A DNA stretch of 64,000 nt from Pseudomonadales bacterium (GCA_028281885.1 JANQJA010000007.1:1-64000); one strand, 5' to 3'. Shown: positions 1-10,190, counted from the first letter of the stretch. Made by a program: numbers and translations. Notes: generated by a model not told the origin, from the letters alone.

Positions 1-2160
1 CAGTTCTATGGACTCTTCGGGGATTTTTCGACCGGTCTGTCCCAGACAGAACTTTCCGCCTACTCTCGACGCTTGACAGGGCTCAAGACCGAGTTTGATA
101 ACGAACGGTTTGAAGTCATTGCATTTGTTTCGGAGTCTGATCAGGCCTTTGTAAAAGATGAGATTCAGGGTGATGGAACGTCAGGCCTGTATCGTCTTTC
201 GTCGTCTGAAATTATTCGCAACAGTGAACAGATCACGATCGAGACACGCGATCGATTCCGTAACGAGGAGATTCTGGATGCTGTGCCGCTGCATCGATTC
301 CTCGACTATGACATCGACTACGCGGCAGGTACGTTGTTCTTTAAACGGCCTATTCCGAGCCAGGACACGGCCTTCAATCCAGTCTTCATCGTCGTCGATT
401 ATGAAACGCAAGGCGGTGGCCTTGATCGTTTGGACGCGGGCGGCCGCGTGGCGTACAAATTCTCAGAAGATTCCGAGATTGGCCTCAGTGTCATTCACGA
501 AGGTGTCGAAGGGCGTGAATCCGATCTGGTGGGTCTGGACGCGACCTGGCAGCTGGATGATGTCACTGAAGTTCGCGCCGAGGTAGCGGCGTCCGAAGCC
601 CAACTTCAGGATGGTACCGCGGCGAGTGGCGAAGCCGTCGTTGCGGAAGTGACTCGGCGAACTTCCGACTATGAGGCAACCGCCTATGCGCGTCAGATCG
701 ATCAGGGCTTCGGCCTTGGGCAACAGCGCACGGGCGAGGTCGGTACTCGCCGAATCGGTGCCGAGGGACGGTATTACATTGGTGACAACGTTGAACTTCA
801 AGGCGAACTCTATGAGCAGCAGAGCCTGGAGACCGATGCAACTGAAACGGTCGCATCGACCATTGTCCAGATGAGCGGCGATGGGTACACCGTTAATACC
901 GGCCTGCGGTCATCAGTCTCGGAGTCCGAGACGGGCGAGCAGCGCTCTAACCTTTTGACGGCAGGTGGTTCCTATCAGCTAGGCGACAAGGCGACATTGA
1001 TTGCATCCGGTGACACGCCAGTCGGTGGGGCGGCTGACTCGGCGAACTTCCCGAAACGCCTGCGGGTGGGTCTGGACTACAAGCTCACCGAGAGCGTAAC
1101 GATCACCGCCGAGCAGGAGTTTACGTGGGGAGATCTGGTTGATAGTCAGGGTACACGCGTGGGTATGCGCTCGAAGCTGTGGAAAGGTGGTGAGGTTTCC
1201 ACCAGTGCTGAGCAGTCATTTGGTGAAAACGGGGAGCGCCTGGCGGCGCTGGCTGGCTTGCGCCAGACCTGGGAATTCAATGACAGGTGGCGATTTGATT
1301 TTACCGTCGATCGCTCACAGACCATCCGCCAGCAGGCACCTGCGAATCTATCAAATCCGGAGATAGTTCTGGATCAGGTGCCGGATATACAGGTCACGAC
1401 AGTGTACGGGAGCGCCAGTAGCGAAGACTTTACAGCCGTGACGTTTGGTTCGAACTTCCGCAAGGATGCCTGGGATTGGAGCACGCGGGTTGAATACCGG
1501 GCTTCCGACTCGGAAGATCGCGTGAATCTTGTCAGTGACGTCATCCATGATTTGAGTGAAGGCCAGCAGTTGTTGGCTCAGGTCGATATCCAGCAGAGCG
1601 AGACTGAGGGCGCCGAGGTCAGTTCGACCGATATCAGGCTTGGTTACGCTTTTCGTCCCATTGATAGTCGGTGGACGGTGCTCAATCGCCTCGATCTTTC
1701 GCGTAGTTCAACCTTGAATAGCGGCTTTGACACCATCACTCAGAAGATCGTCAATAACCTCAACGCCAACTATATCTGGGACGACGATACGCAGATCGCG
1801 CTGCAGTACGGTAGCAAGTACGTGACGGACAATTTCGACGGTGAGGAGTATTCTGGTTACACGGATTTGCTTGGTATGGAACTGCGCCACGACCTGAGTG
1901 CCAAATGGGACTTTGGATTGCACGGTAGCGTATACAATTCGTGGGAGTCGGATGTTTCAGATTACTCCTACGGACTCTCGGTTGGTCACAACATTGCACA
2001 CAATGTCTGGTTGTCGCTCGGATTCAATTTTGAGGGGTTCTCGGACGACGACTTCCTTGACAGCGAGTATACGGCGAAAGGCGTCTACCTGAAGTACCGG
2101 GTGAAGCTGGATCAGGACTCACTTCAGCAAGCGCGTAGCGCGTTTGGAAGCATTGACTAG
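1..2160 (+). CDS. C-terminal part of a large outer-membrane beta-barrel protein (5' end outside window)
   Basis: The frame is open from base 1, so this is the 3' part of a longer gene; 719 residues are visible and no convincing start lies inside. The first ~110 residues (FYGLFGDFSTG, then DEIQGDGTSGLYRLS) resemble the segment that precedes the C-terminal barrel of very large secreted proteins of the DUF11/conserved-repeat class. The rest is alternating polar/hydrophobic strands rich in Tyr, Trp, Asp and Thr, as in an outer-membrane beta-barrel. It ends ...FGSID, without the usual terminal aromatic residue. Family placement is from memory of similar proteins; barrel nature is inferred. Its stop codon interlocks with the stop of the convergent lipoprotein gene. 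Confidence 0.7.
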   Translation, partial: QFYGLFGDFSTGLSQTELSAYSRRLTGLKTEFDNERFEVIAFVSESDQAFVKDEIQGDGTSGLYRLSSSEIIRNSEQITIETRDRFRNEEILDAVPLHRFLDYDIDYAAGTLFFKRPIPSQDTAFNPVFIVVDYETQGGGLDRLDAGGRVAYKFSEDSEIGLSVIHEGVEGRESDLVGLDATWQLDDVTEVRAEVAASEAQLQDGTAASGEAVVAEVTRRTSDYEATAYARQIDQGFGLGQQRTGEVGTRRIGAEGRYYIGDNVELQGELYEQQSLETDATETVASTIVQMSGDGYTVNTGLRSSVSESETGEQRSNLLTAGGSYQLGDKATLIASGDTPVGGAADSANFPKRLRVGLDYKLTESVTITAEQEFTWGDLVDSQGTRVGMRSKLWKGGEVSTSAEQSFGENGERLAALAGLRQTWEFNDRWRFDFTVDRSQTIRQQAPANLSNPEIVLDQVPDIQVTTVYGSASSEDFTAVTFGSNFRKDAWDWSTRVEYRASDSEDRVNLVSDVIHDLSEGQQLLAQVDIQQSETEGAEVSSTDIRLGYAFRPIDSRWTVLNRLDLSRSSTLNSGFDTITQKIVNNLNANYIWDDDTQIALQYGSKYVTDNFDGEEYSGYTDLLGMELRHDLSAKWDFGLHGSVYNSWESDVSDYSYGLSVGHNIAHNVWLSLGFNFEGFSDDDFLDSEYTAKGVYLKYRVKLDQDSLQQARSAFGSID

Positions 2161-2912
2161 CGCGCGTAAGCGTTAAAATAGCTCTCGATCAGAAAGGACA
2201 GATTGAGTCGCGATGTCGGCCCGATGTCGTCAAATCCCGTAACGGTACCGAACAAAACGGTGGCGCCATCTTTGCAGCCGTAGTGCCCTCGTTGGCGAAT
2301 TCCCTCTACCGTGCCGGACACCACAGTACCGCAACGCATTGCGGCCGCCCAGCCCGTCGCCGCAAGACTCATCTCGTCGCTGTTGGCGGCAAGCTCACCG
2401 ACCAGGAAGGCGGTGGTAGTACCGCGCTCCAGAGTCTCAGGCGGGTCACCAGAAACCTGGCCGATTACAGCGATTCCTGCAGGTTTCGTGTAACGACTCA
2501 AGGTGAACGCGAGCGCTGTATCGGCGCCTGAACCGATGCCAATCACATAGACTCGGGACAGCTCACTTTTTTGTTTTCTGAGCAGGGCAGACAGCGTGAT
2601 CTCGGCGAGCTTTGGCGCTTCAAGCGGGTCCTGGGCCGGGTACAGTACAGCCAGCAGGCGCGGATTCGCGTTGGCTCCCGATCGGAACCCGCTACTTTGC
2701 AGGACCGTTTCCGCGTTCGAGTCCTGGTCAGGGATGATCAACCACAGTGGTTTGCTAATGTTCGTCGGGTCGGGATCATAGAGGAGAGCCAGCTGGTCGA
2801 CACCCAGATAGCTGACAGTCATCCGTTCGAGAACGGGTTTCTCGGTGGTTGATTGATGGCTGGCGCAGCCGGTCATGAGCAGCAGGCTGCTGATGAACGC
2901 GCCGTACCTCAC
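2157..2912 (-). CDS. Lipoprotein resembling a polyhydroxybutyrate depolymerase-type esterase, probably inactive
   Basis: 251 residues with a GTG start. The N-terminus is a lipoprotein signal with lipobox LMTGC (Cys16), so the protein should be anchored in the envelope. The body follows the alpha/beta-hydrolase layout of LpqC/PHB-depolymerase-like secreted esterases: a YVIGIGSGAD segment where the nucleophile elbow should be, a later WAAAMRCG, and a YGCKDGATVLFGTVTG segment near the end. In the elbow the expected Ser (G-x-S-x-G) is Gly (GIGSG), and the usual C-terminal GGGH is replaced by GFDD, so the triad seems lost. The gene overlaps the giant repeat-protein gene upstream by 4 bp (GTGA), which suggests co-translation and a joint role at the surface. 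The assignment by fold is an inference. Confidence 0.6.
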   Translation of the reverse strand: MRYGAFISSLLLMTGCASHQSTTEKPVLERMTVSYLGVDQLALLYDPDPTNISKPLWLIIPDQDSNAETVLQSSGFRSGANANPRLLAVLYPAQDPLEAPKLAEITLSALLRKQKSELSRVYVIGIGSGADTALAFTLSRYTKPAGIAVIGQVSGDPPETLERGTTTAFLVGELAANSDEMSLAATGWAAAMRCGTVVSGTVEGIRQRGHYGCKDGATVLFGTVTGFDDIGPTSRLNLSFLIESYFNAYAR

Positions 2913-5900
2913 GGGTCCAACAGGACGCGGTATTCCTGATCGAAATCGTTGCCGATTGGCAGCTCCTCGTTGAGCTCAGTCTGAAACGCGCGTATCAGGG
3001 GATCGTAGCAGGGTGAACTTGCTGGAATCGCCGGCCCACAGATGCCACTCGTTGGATCGTAGGTGAATGTGACGCCGTCGGTGCTGAAAGTCTCTGTGTT
3101 GATGGTAAATGGTATTTCGAGCACCGAGGTCGCATACCAGGTGCCACTCGACTCGAACAGTTCCAGCGTCTGGAAATCCCCGATCAGGTTGGTCAGCACC
3201 AGTGACGTTGCCGGCCCGGTGCCACTGTTAGTCGTGTTGTTGGTATATGTCAGAATCTGTCCGGGTGATGTGGTACCCGCCAGGCTTTTTACGATGGTGA
3301 GTACCGGCGGTCCATAACGTTCGAAGGTGGCGCTCAAGGCATCTGTGATGAGCCCCTCAACACCTTCACTCGCTTCGACAGCAACTTCCCAGTTGCCTTC
3401 GAGGCCAAAACCATTGGGGAACAGTTCGATCTCAAACTGACGGGTCGTCGTTGTCGGATCGTCCAGAAAACTGAGGCTGTTACCACCGGGTGTCTGATCA
3501 GCAGCGAGCGGGTCGGTGAGGGTGAACGTGGGGCAGTTTGTGGTACTGCCGATGAAGTCGCAGCCGGTGTTGATATCGTCCGACCCAAAGACGTCAGCAA
3601 CAGTGGCACGAGCCCAGATTGAACCACCGGTCGCAACGATGCCAGGATCGATTTGCACACCGCAGGTCGGTGTACAACCGCCATTGTCGTCTCCGCTCAG
3701 GTCCCAGAATGTAATTTCCGTCACCTCCAGTGGCTGAATGAGCGGCACAACGATTTCGGAGTAGGGTGCACTGGCAGTTTGCGAGACAATCAATTCACGG
3801 CCCGTCTGCCCCTGTCCGTTGGTAATTGTCAGTCTAAAAACAGACCCGGCATTGAGGGTGATAGGCGAGCTATTGATCATGTTGAAGGTTTCAAGCGATG
3901 GCGTTCCGCTCAGACCAACGGTCTGGTCGACAGTATCGATTGACTGGAACCCGCCGCCGTCGTTGGGATCGACCTCCAGATCAAGTTCGACATTTCGGTT
4001 GGCGCCAGCTCCGGTTTCAGAAAGATGCAGCGAGACCGAGATTGGACCTGCAGACAGCGTTGAGCCCAGTAGCGTGCCGGGCGCAGGATAGGTATGCACG
4101 ATGGAATTGGTGCCGCCACCGGCGATGTTCGTGGTGCTTGTGCTCGTTGGCTGTGTCCGCGTCAGCGTTGAACCCGCGCCGATGCCTTCCAGATAGAGTT
4201 GTTTCGATCCGGCAGTCGGAATCTGTGATTCCTGTAGCAGGATTGTTACTGCAGTAGGGCTTGCGCCTGGTCCCATAGGATTCGTGATGGCGGCCTGGTT
4301 ATCGATGGTGTCGCCCGGATTTCCTGCGCCGACTGTTACTGTAATATCAATGGTACAACTGCCACCACCTGTTACTGAGATGTTGGAAAGTGTCACAACG
4401 CCGCCCGCGTGAGAGGGATTCGGTAGCGGTGCACTGACTTCGTCGGTACAGGTTGTTGAGGCGCTGTAGAAAGTCAGTGCGACAGGTGATGACTGCAGCG
4501 TGTCGCTAAAACTGACGTTATCCGCATCCTGGCCGCCGGTATTGTTCAGGGTAATCGTATAGGTCAGTTGGTCCGAAGGATTGACGTCACCAACAACAGA
4601 GAACGTTTTGGTTGAGGTGCTCAGGTTTGGTTCATCCAGTGTGGTAAAGCCTTCAGCCACGGTGTGAAAGACGAAGGTCGATGGCGGACCGGCAAGAGAC
4701 TCCTCGGTTCCCTCGTTGGCGGTAATCGCAATACTCCAGGTGCCACGAGGCCGCTGCCCGCCCCCTGTGCCTTCGGGGGGTAGAACGATCTCCCACTCAA
4801 AGGTGCGGGTTACGGGATCGCCGTCATTAAATTCTGGCGAGACAAACGTCACCGTTGCGCTACCACCGCCGCCAGCGGGAGGTGTAATGTTAATTGTGGG
4901 CTCGTTGTCCACGCCTTCGATGTCATCTTCCCCGAACGGGTCGCTGACGACGGCGCGCGCATAGATGGTGTCACCGGGATCAGGGTTTGTGACAACACTT
5001 CCGCCACCATTGACGAGTTCATCGTCATGGAACGTGAACGAATCGATATTGACCTTTGGATCCATTTCCAGGTAGATCTGCGATAGATTGCCGCTATCGT
5101 CTGTGTAGACATTGAAGCTTCGATTGCCAGGTCCCGATGAGTCGTTGTCGATTACGAGTTGAAGGATGTCCCCGGCAGATATCGCGGTGGTGGACGACAC
5201 TGGCAGTGCAAATGACTGTACATACGGCGTGGCTGACATTCCGTTCACGGTGATTGACTGGGTTGAGATAGGCGTAATGCTGCCCGCGTTGGGTCCGTAG
5301 CCAAGAACGAGCGTGATCACACGCGGTCGACCAGCGCCGGCACCCTGTCTTTGCAATACCAAATCAATCGGAATGGTGGTCGTGCTCGTCAGCGTGACGT
5401 CGGCCGCGAATCCGGCCGTCATGTTGACGGTCTGTGATCCGCCTTCGCCAAGGGTTACGCTGTCACCACCGATTGGGATATCTCGGCTCAGTGAATCTAC
5501 CGTCGCGGTTGACAGATAGAGCGCCTTCGAGCCGGTTGCAGGAGGGCCAAAGACGATGACATCCGAAGCCTGAATGTCGAGACTGATGGTCCCGCTTGAA
5601 ATATTGACGTCGTTACTGATGATGTCCCCAGGACTCACCCCACCGCCAATCGTCACATCATACGAGATCTGCACTTCCTGCCCGGCGGGTACGTCGAAGC
5701 CGTCGATCTCAAGAATGGGTGAAGTCGAGACGAGGGTATAGTCAACGCCTGCCGTCCATGATGTGCAGGTTGAGGGTGGGGCGGCATCAATGCACACAGT
5801 GACGTTGGTGGGCGTTCCGACTGAGGCTGAATAGGTATCGGTGACGGTGGTCGAGGTCAGCGTTGCATCGCCGGAGTTTATGACATGAATGACATAGTTC

Positions 5901-8900
5901 AGCGTATCTCCCGCATTATTTTCAGCACTCGTTTGGTTGACCACGGTTTTATACGAGGTCGATATATCCGGAACGCTGGAGTCGACGGTGAATGTTGTCG
6001 AACCGGTTGCGTCAACCAGACCTTCACTTCCTTCAAAACCCGTTACAAAAAACTCCCACTCACCTTCCTCAGTAGTCAGGGTGTGGCTAAGCTGAAAATT
6101 CCGCTGCGCGCCGGATGGTGGTTGTGTTGTTGGTGGCGTCATGGTCGCGGCGCTGAGTGTCACAGCATTGTTGGGATCCTCTACGGTCAACTCGGCATCA
6201 GTGATGTCAGCTGAACCGAATGGATCTGATAGCGTCGCAACAACATAGACCGTCGTACTCGGCAGTGCTGTGGTAATGAGATTGCCGCCGGTATCGATGT
6301 CGTCGTCGTAAACGTTGATTGATACAACTGATAGCGGGTCGATTGCGGTAAACGAAATCTGGGTCGGGTGAGTTGAATCTTCAAAGCTATGAATGGTGAT
6401 CGACTCGCCGGATACGGCCGTGTCGTTGGTGATCGTCAGCGTAATCGCCGTATTTGCCAGCAGTGTCAGGTCGTTCGGCAAGTCAAACTCAAATGGCACG
6501 TATTGTGCCGATCCGGCCTCCAGCTCAATGGTCACCGTGTCGGTGTCGATCGTGCCATTGGAGGCCCCGCTATAGGCGAGTGTTGCTTCAATGACTCTTT
6601 CTCCGGTTGCCGACACGCTGCGGCTCACCCAGACGGACGCCGTGATGTCGGGTATGGAGCCGCTGGCAAGATCGTCCAGGGTCAGGGAACTCTGCAGTAC
6701 AGGACTTAGCGTCATCGTTTTGGAGGATCCCATGCTCGGTATTGTCGTCGTTGTGTCAGAGACGGGTATGGTGCGGTCAAGTACTCGTGTGATGCCAAGA
6801 TTGTCTGCATAGAGTTGCTTGTTGGCGGTTTGAGTAGCGAACGGGTCGATGAGTACTGAGGGCGCGATATCGCTCACCACCGTGCCGCCGTTGTTCACGT
6901 CGATGGTGTGGTTGATGATATCGCCCCATGCCGCGCTGCCATCAACTGTCACCTCAAACACAATGGTCTCCTGCGAGCTCGCGCCGACAGGAATACCAGT
7001 AATGATGATGGATCCGCCGCCACTAGTGTCTACGCCGCCACCGGCGTCCGTGACGTTGACGCTGCCGGTCAGGTTCGGGACTGGCACGTTGATGTCAACG
7101 CTGGTTGCGCTGACGCCCATATTGTCGATCGTCGTGGTGTAGGTAAGCGTGTTGCCTGCAGTCGTCGTGAGTACATCGACTGTATGTTCAACCTCGACTT
7201 CGGGCGCGGTCACATCGAAAGTGTCCGCATCGGCGTGCGTGACCGCACCTTCGCTACCCTCGTTGGCAGTGATGGTGGCAGTCCATGTACCGGGAGACAC
7301 GGAGGTAGCAGCAGGCACGGAGTAGGTATAGCGATAGGTCTTCGTGCCGCTGCCAGTACTGATTTCTGTCATCGCAACGTTATTGAGTTGAGTTGCGAAC
7401 GTGGGATCGGTGAGCGTCAGCATTGCGCTTGTAATATCGAAGGCGCCGAATGGATCAGAGATCGTCGTTTCGATTCGAATGTCCTGGCCTGCCTCAATCT
7501 GGACGGGTGGGCCACCGGTTAGTGGTGTGCCGGATGAGTCATAGAAATCGATGCTGTCTACGTTGATGACGGTGTCGGCGTCCAGTACGACTGACGACTC
7601 AACAGAGCTGAGTTTACTGTGAATGATGGCGTTGCCGGCTGATGTTGTGTCGTTCTCGATCTCAAGGATGATGTCCTGGCCTGATGTATTGGTGAATGCG
7701 CTGGCGTTGATCTGGAATGGGAAGAGCTGGGCGTTTCCGGATCCGGTACTCATTGAAATTCCGGAGATCGTGTCACTTCCAACCAGGGTGCCCCCGCTAT
7801 GTCGAAGTGTCGCTGTTAATTCGTAGGTACCGGCTGTCGCAGCTTCGACCCAAACGGAGGCCGGGATAATGCCAGCATTGACGTCGATGGCGGCAACCGT
7901 ATTGGGATCCAGGGAAAATGTGATGGTGTTGTTAGGCGCGACAGAGGTCGAAGAGTCTGACGCTGGTGGTACCCGGGTGAGATCGTTGCCGGTACCAACG
8001 TCGTCCAGATAGAGTGGTTTTGATCCCGTTGCCATGCCGGCGACCAGTACGGTCGGGGCGATGGCGTCGACGTCTGCACCGTTTGTGCTTGAGATTTCAG
8101 CTGTATTGGTGATCTGGGTGCCGGGTGTCGCGGTACCGCGAATATCGCCTTCAAAAGTCACGGTACAGCTGCCGCTGGCAGGAACTGTCATACCCGTAAC
8201 GGTGAGGATCCCGCCCGTCACTCCTCCCGAAGCACCCGCGCAGGTGCTTGTAATGTAGGTGGCATTGATCAGGTCGCTGTCGATGGTGTCGGAGATCGCG
8301 ACACCGGTTGCCGCGACGCCATTGGTTTCGGTCAGCGTGACGGTGTAGGTGAGCGTTTCGCCCGGCTCGGCGGTGCCCCCTGGAAAACTAACGCCCTTGG
8401 TTGAAGTAGACAGGTCGCTGGGTGTGCCCGCGATGATTGGCGTCACTTCAGCGTCCACATTGTTGTTAGTGGAGGATTTGGTGAGGATATCGAACAGATC
8501 CTGGTAGTCTTCAAAGAAGTTCTTGGGGTCGAATTGATCTGCGTCGGTATGCTTTTCGTTGAAGTTAACGCAGGTATCAGTTGCGCCACAGAGCGAGGCC
8601 CACGCACGGTTGGTGACGGGGCTTGTGGGTGTCGCGACGTCCACGACAATCTGGATTGTTGGCAGATACTCGTTCAAGTCCAGTTCGCTGTCGCCTAGAG
8701 TCGACAGGTCATATCGACATCGAATCTGGTCGAGACCAACGTTGGTCGCCGAGCAGTCCCAGCCCGGTGCCGTGATATCCACCATCGAATCGATGGAAAT
8801 ACCGGCTGGCAGATCGTCATAGACGTGAATATATCCTGTCGCCTCGCCAGTCGAGGCACTGCCGGTACCGTCGCCATTGTTACGCACGCTGATTTCGTAA

Positions 8901-10015
8901 GAGGCACTGTTGGTTGAGTTCTCGTTGAACTGACCGACGTCGTCAAGAAAGATCTCGATATCGGCAAGGTCCTTGTTGTCCACCGAGATGACTTCCGCCA
9001 TTAGGATGACGAGATCCTGGCCGGACTCGTAACCGGTTATTGCCTCAAACGCACCGGGTTGCGTCTGTAGCTGCGAGTCAATCGCGTAGGTATCGAGGTC
9101 CAGACCATATGACGTGTTTCGATCAAAGACGTCAGGACCCGTTACCGTGCTGTTGTATTGCTCCCCGGCCGGGTTAAGAGCATTGGTCTGCAGGGTCGGT
9201 GATCCAGCACCAATGGTGAGCGTGAAGTCTTCGTCCTGGTCCAGCGGAGACGGTCCGTCATCACCTTCTAAAGTCAGGTGGGTCATGAATCCTGTCGGGC
9301 TGCCGCTCCCGATCACGAAGTTTCGGGGCACCAGATCGAAACTGTCATTCTGGAAGTTGCGAAAACCGTCGAACAGGTTGATCACGCGAATGTTGGAGAG
9401 CGATGGGTCCTCGTAAATCACGATGAGCGCGAATGCGGCCAGACAGGTACCGGTGGTGGATCGTCCGTCGGCTTCTGTATGCGGGATAACACCTGAGAGC
9501 GTGTAGGAACCTGAGCCGGTGACGATACCCGAAACCTCACGTCGTATCCCCCAGAAATCGAGATTGCCCGCGCCGCCAAGATCCGTGAGGTCGGTAAAAT
9601 TGCGCTCGTCCAGACCGGGCGATGTGGAGATCAGGACACCGTTCAGTCGAAGGTTTGTCTGCGTGTTGATGTCAAAAACTGCGGGCCCGGTTTGGTCGCC
9701 GTTAATGTCCGCACTCGCCGCCACATAGAGCCAGGCATTGAGAACGGTGGCGCCAACCGGCAGGTTGACGCTGACCGTTCGCTCCATCGGACTGTAGAAC
9801 GAGCAGTCGTCGATGCTGTTCGGTGTATCACGGAAGCTTCGACCCGTCGCCAGATAACGGACGTTACCGGTATAGACCTTGCGGAGTTCAATTGTATCGC
9901 CACCTGCTGCAAATACGGGCGCGGCTTCCAGCAACAGAGCGAGAAGGGCGATGACCGAAACCACAGTTCGGGTCAGATATGCTGCGTGGTGCCAGGCGGG
10001 CAAACTTTTTTCCAA
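2909..10015 (-). CDS. Giant secreted DUF11-type repeat surface protein, 2368 aa
   Basis: The N-terminus carries a Sec signal (hydrophobic run then APVFA before AGGD). Residues ~36-330 form a globular beta domain ending in an ALIVIYEDPS segment. Residues ~330-660 hold DUF11-like modules (LTYTVTLTETNG, VAISDTI). Then four related composite units start near residues 662, 1064, 1494 and 1934. Each opens with GSK(P/A/Q)LYL or NKQLYA, has a jelly-roll-like stretch, a DPFG..DI motif (DVFGSDDI in the last) and an E.NEG/EGSEG motif, and is followed by another DUF11 module. A final DUF11 module ends the protein, with no sorting signal or barrel. The start is TTG with no good ribosome site, so it is uncertain. 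Composition (Thr, Gly, Asp, Ser; few Lys) fits a secreted adhesin or surface-layer-like fibre; function is not known. Confidence 0.8.
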   Translation of the reverse strand: MEKSLPAWHHAAYLTRTVVSVIALLALLLEAAPVFAAGGDTIELRKVYTGNVRYLATGRSFRDTPNSIDDCSFYSPMERTVSVNLPVGATVLNAWLYVAASADINGDQTGPAVFDINTQTNLRLNGVLISTSPGLDERNFTDLTDLGGAGNLDFWGIRREVSGIVTGSGSYTLSGVIPHTEADGRSTTGTCLAAFALIVIYEDPSLSNIRVINLFDGFRNFQNDSFDLVPRNFVIGSGSPTGFMTHLTLEGDDGPSPLDQDEDFTLTIGAGSPTLQTNALNPAGEQYNSTVTGPDVFDRNTSYGLDLDTYAIDSQLQTQPGAFEAITGYESGQDLVILMAEVISVDNKDLADIEIFLDDVGQFNENSTNSASYEISVRNNGDGTGSASTGEATGYIHVYDDLPAGISIDSMVDITAPGWDCSATNVGLDQIRCRYDLSTLGDSELDLNEYLPTIQIVVDVATPTSPVTNRAWASLCGATDTCVNFNEKHTDADQFDPKNFFEDYQDLFDILTKSSTNNNVDAEVTPIIAGTPSDLSTSTKGVSFPGGTAEPGETLTYTVTLTETNGVAATGVAISDTIDSDLINATYITSTCAGASGGVTGGILTVTGMTVPASGSCTVTFEGDIRGTATPGTQITNTAEISSTNGADVDAIAPTVLVAGMATGSKPLYLDDVGTGNDLTRVPPASDSSTSVAPNNTITFSLDPNTVAAIDVNAGIIPASVWVEAATAGTYELTATLRHSGGTLVGSDTISGISMSTGSGNAQLFPFQINASAFTNTSGQDIILEIENDTTSAGNAIIHSKLSSVESSVVLDADTVINVDSIDFYDSSGTPLTGGPPVQIEAGQDIRIETTISDPFGAFDITSAMLTLTDPTFATQLNNVAMTEISTGSGTKTYRYTYSVPAATSVSPGTWTATITANEGSEGAVTHADADTFDVTAPEVEVEHTVDVLTTTAGNTLTYTTTIDNMGVSATSVDINVPVPNLTGSVNVTDAGGGVDTSGGGSIIITGIPVGASSQETIVFEVTVDGSAAWGDIINHTIDVNNGGTVVSDIAPSVLIDPFATQTANKQLYADNLGITRVLDRTIPVSDTTTTIPSMGSSKTMTLSPVLQSSLTLDDLASGSIPDITASVWVSRSVSATGERVIEATLAYSGASNGTIDTDTVTIELEAGSAQYVPFEFDLPNDLTLLANTAITLTITNDTAVSGESITIHSFEDSTHPTQISFTAIDPLSVVSINVYDDDIDTGGNLITTALPSTTVYVVATLSDPFGSADITDAELTVEDPNNAVTLSAATMTPPTTQPPSGAQRNFQLSHTLTTEEGEWEFFVTGFEGSEGLVDATGSTTFTVDSSVPDISTSYKTVVNQTSAENNAGDTLNYVIHVINSGDATLTSTTVTDTYSASVGTPTNVTVCIDAAPPSTCTSWTAGVDYTLVSTSPILEIDGFDVPAGQEVQISYDVTIGGGVSPGDIISNDVNISSGTISLDIQASDVIVFGPPATGSKALYLSTATVDSLSRDIPIGGDSVTLGEGGSQTVNMTAGFAADVTLTSTTTIPIDLVLQRQGAGAGRPRVITLVLGYGPNAGSITPISTQSITVNGMSATPYVQSFALPVSSTTAISAGDILQLVIDNDSSGPGNRSFNVYTDDSGNLSQIYLEMDPKVNIDSFTFHDDELVNGGGSVVTNPDPGDTIYARAVVSDPFGEDDIEGVDNEPTINITPPAGGGGSATVTFVSPEFNDGDPVTRTFEWEIVLPPEGTGGGQRPRGTWSIAITANEGTEESLAGPPSTFVFHTVAEGFTTLDEPNLSTSTKTFSVVGDVNPSDQLTYTITLNNTGGQDADNVSFSDTLQSSPVALTFYSASTTCTDEVSAPLPNPSHAGGVVTLSNISVTGGGSCTIDITVTVGAGNPGDTIDNQAAITNPMGPGASPTAVTILLQESQIPTAGSKQLYLEGIGAGSTLTRTQPTSTSTTNIAGGGTNSIVHTYPAPGTLLGSTLSAGPISVSLHLSETGAGANRNVELDLEVDPNDGGGFQSIDTVDQTVGLSGTPSLETFNMINSSPITLNAGSVFRLTITNGQGQTGRELIVSQTASAPYSEIVVPLIQPLEVTEITFWDLSGDDNGGCTPTCGVQIDPGIVATGGSIWARATVADVFGSDDINTGCDFIGSTTNCPTFTLTDPLAADQTPGGNSLSFLDDPTTTTRQFEIELFPNGFGLEGNWEVAVEASEGVEGLITDALSATFERYGPPVLTIVKSLAGTTSPGQILTYTNNTTNSGTGPATSLVLTNLIGDFQTLELFESSGTWYATSVLEIPFTINTETFSTDGVTFTYDPTSGICGPAIPASSPCYDPLIRAFQTELNEELPIGNDFDQEYRVLLDP

Positions 10016-10068
10016 GATAGAAAAGGGCTTGCTTATCTTACGCCAAGCGATCGCTGCCTGGCATTAGG

Positions 10069-10096
10069 TATGTAATCGTTTTGTAAATTAAATCAA
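10069..10096 (-). promoter_or_regulatory. Candidate sigma-70 promoter for the giant repeat-protein gene
   Basis: On the minus strand TTGATT (10091-10096) and TACATA (10069-10074) lie 16 bp apart in an AT-rich stretch, about 55 bp before the proposed start. Both hexamers are imperfect, so this is only a candidate. Confidence 0.3.
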
Positions 10097-10098
10097 TA

Positions 10099-10114
10099 GG
10101 TTATGTTTATAACC
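10099..10114. repeat. Short perfect inverted repeat upstream of the repeat-protein gene
   Basis: GGTTAT and ATAACC flank a 4-nt loop. It sits just upstream of the candidate -35 of the giant gene and downstream of the monooxygenase-like gene, so it may be an operator or a weak hairpin. It has no T-tract. Confidence 0.4.
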
Positions 10115-10190
10115 GCAGCTGGGACGAGGTCATCGACGGACGGTCGGTTCTGCTACCCGGATGGCATAAACCGGGATTGGCATCAGTTCT

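Noticed and set aside
6908..7522. 204-codon open frame antisense to the giant repeat gene (also many shorter ones in 2.9-10 kb)
   Set aside because: The Thr/Gly/Asp-rich coding strand leaves antisense frames open; no ribosome site, motif or sensible composition.
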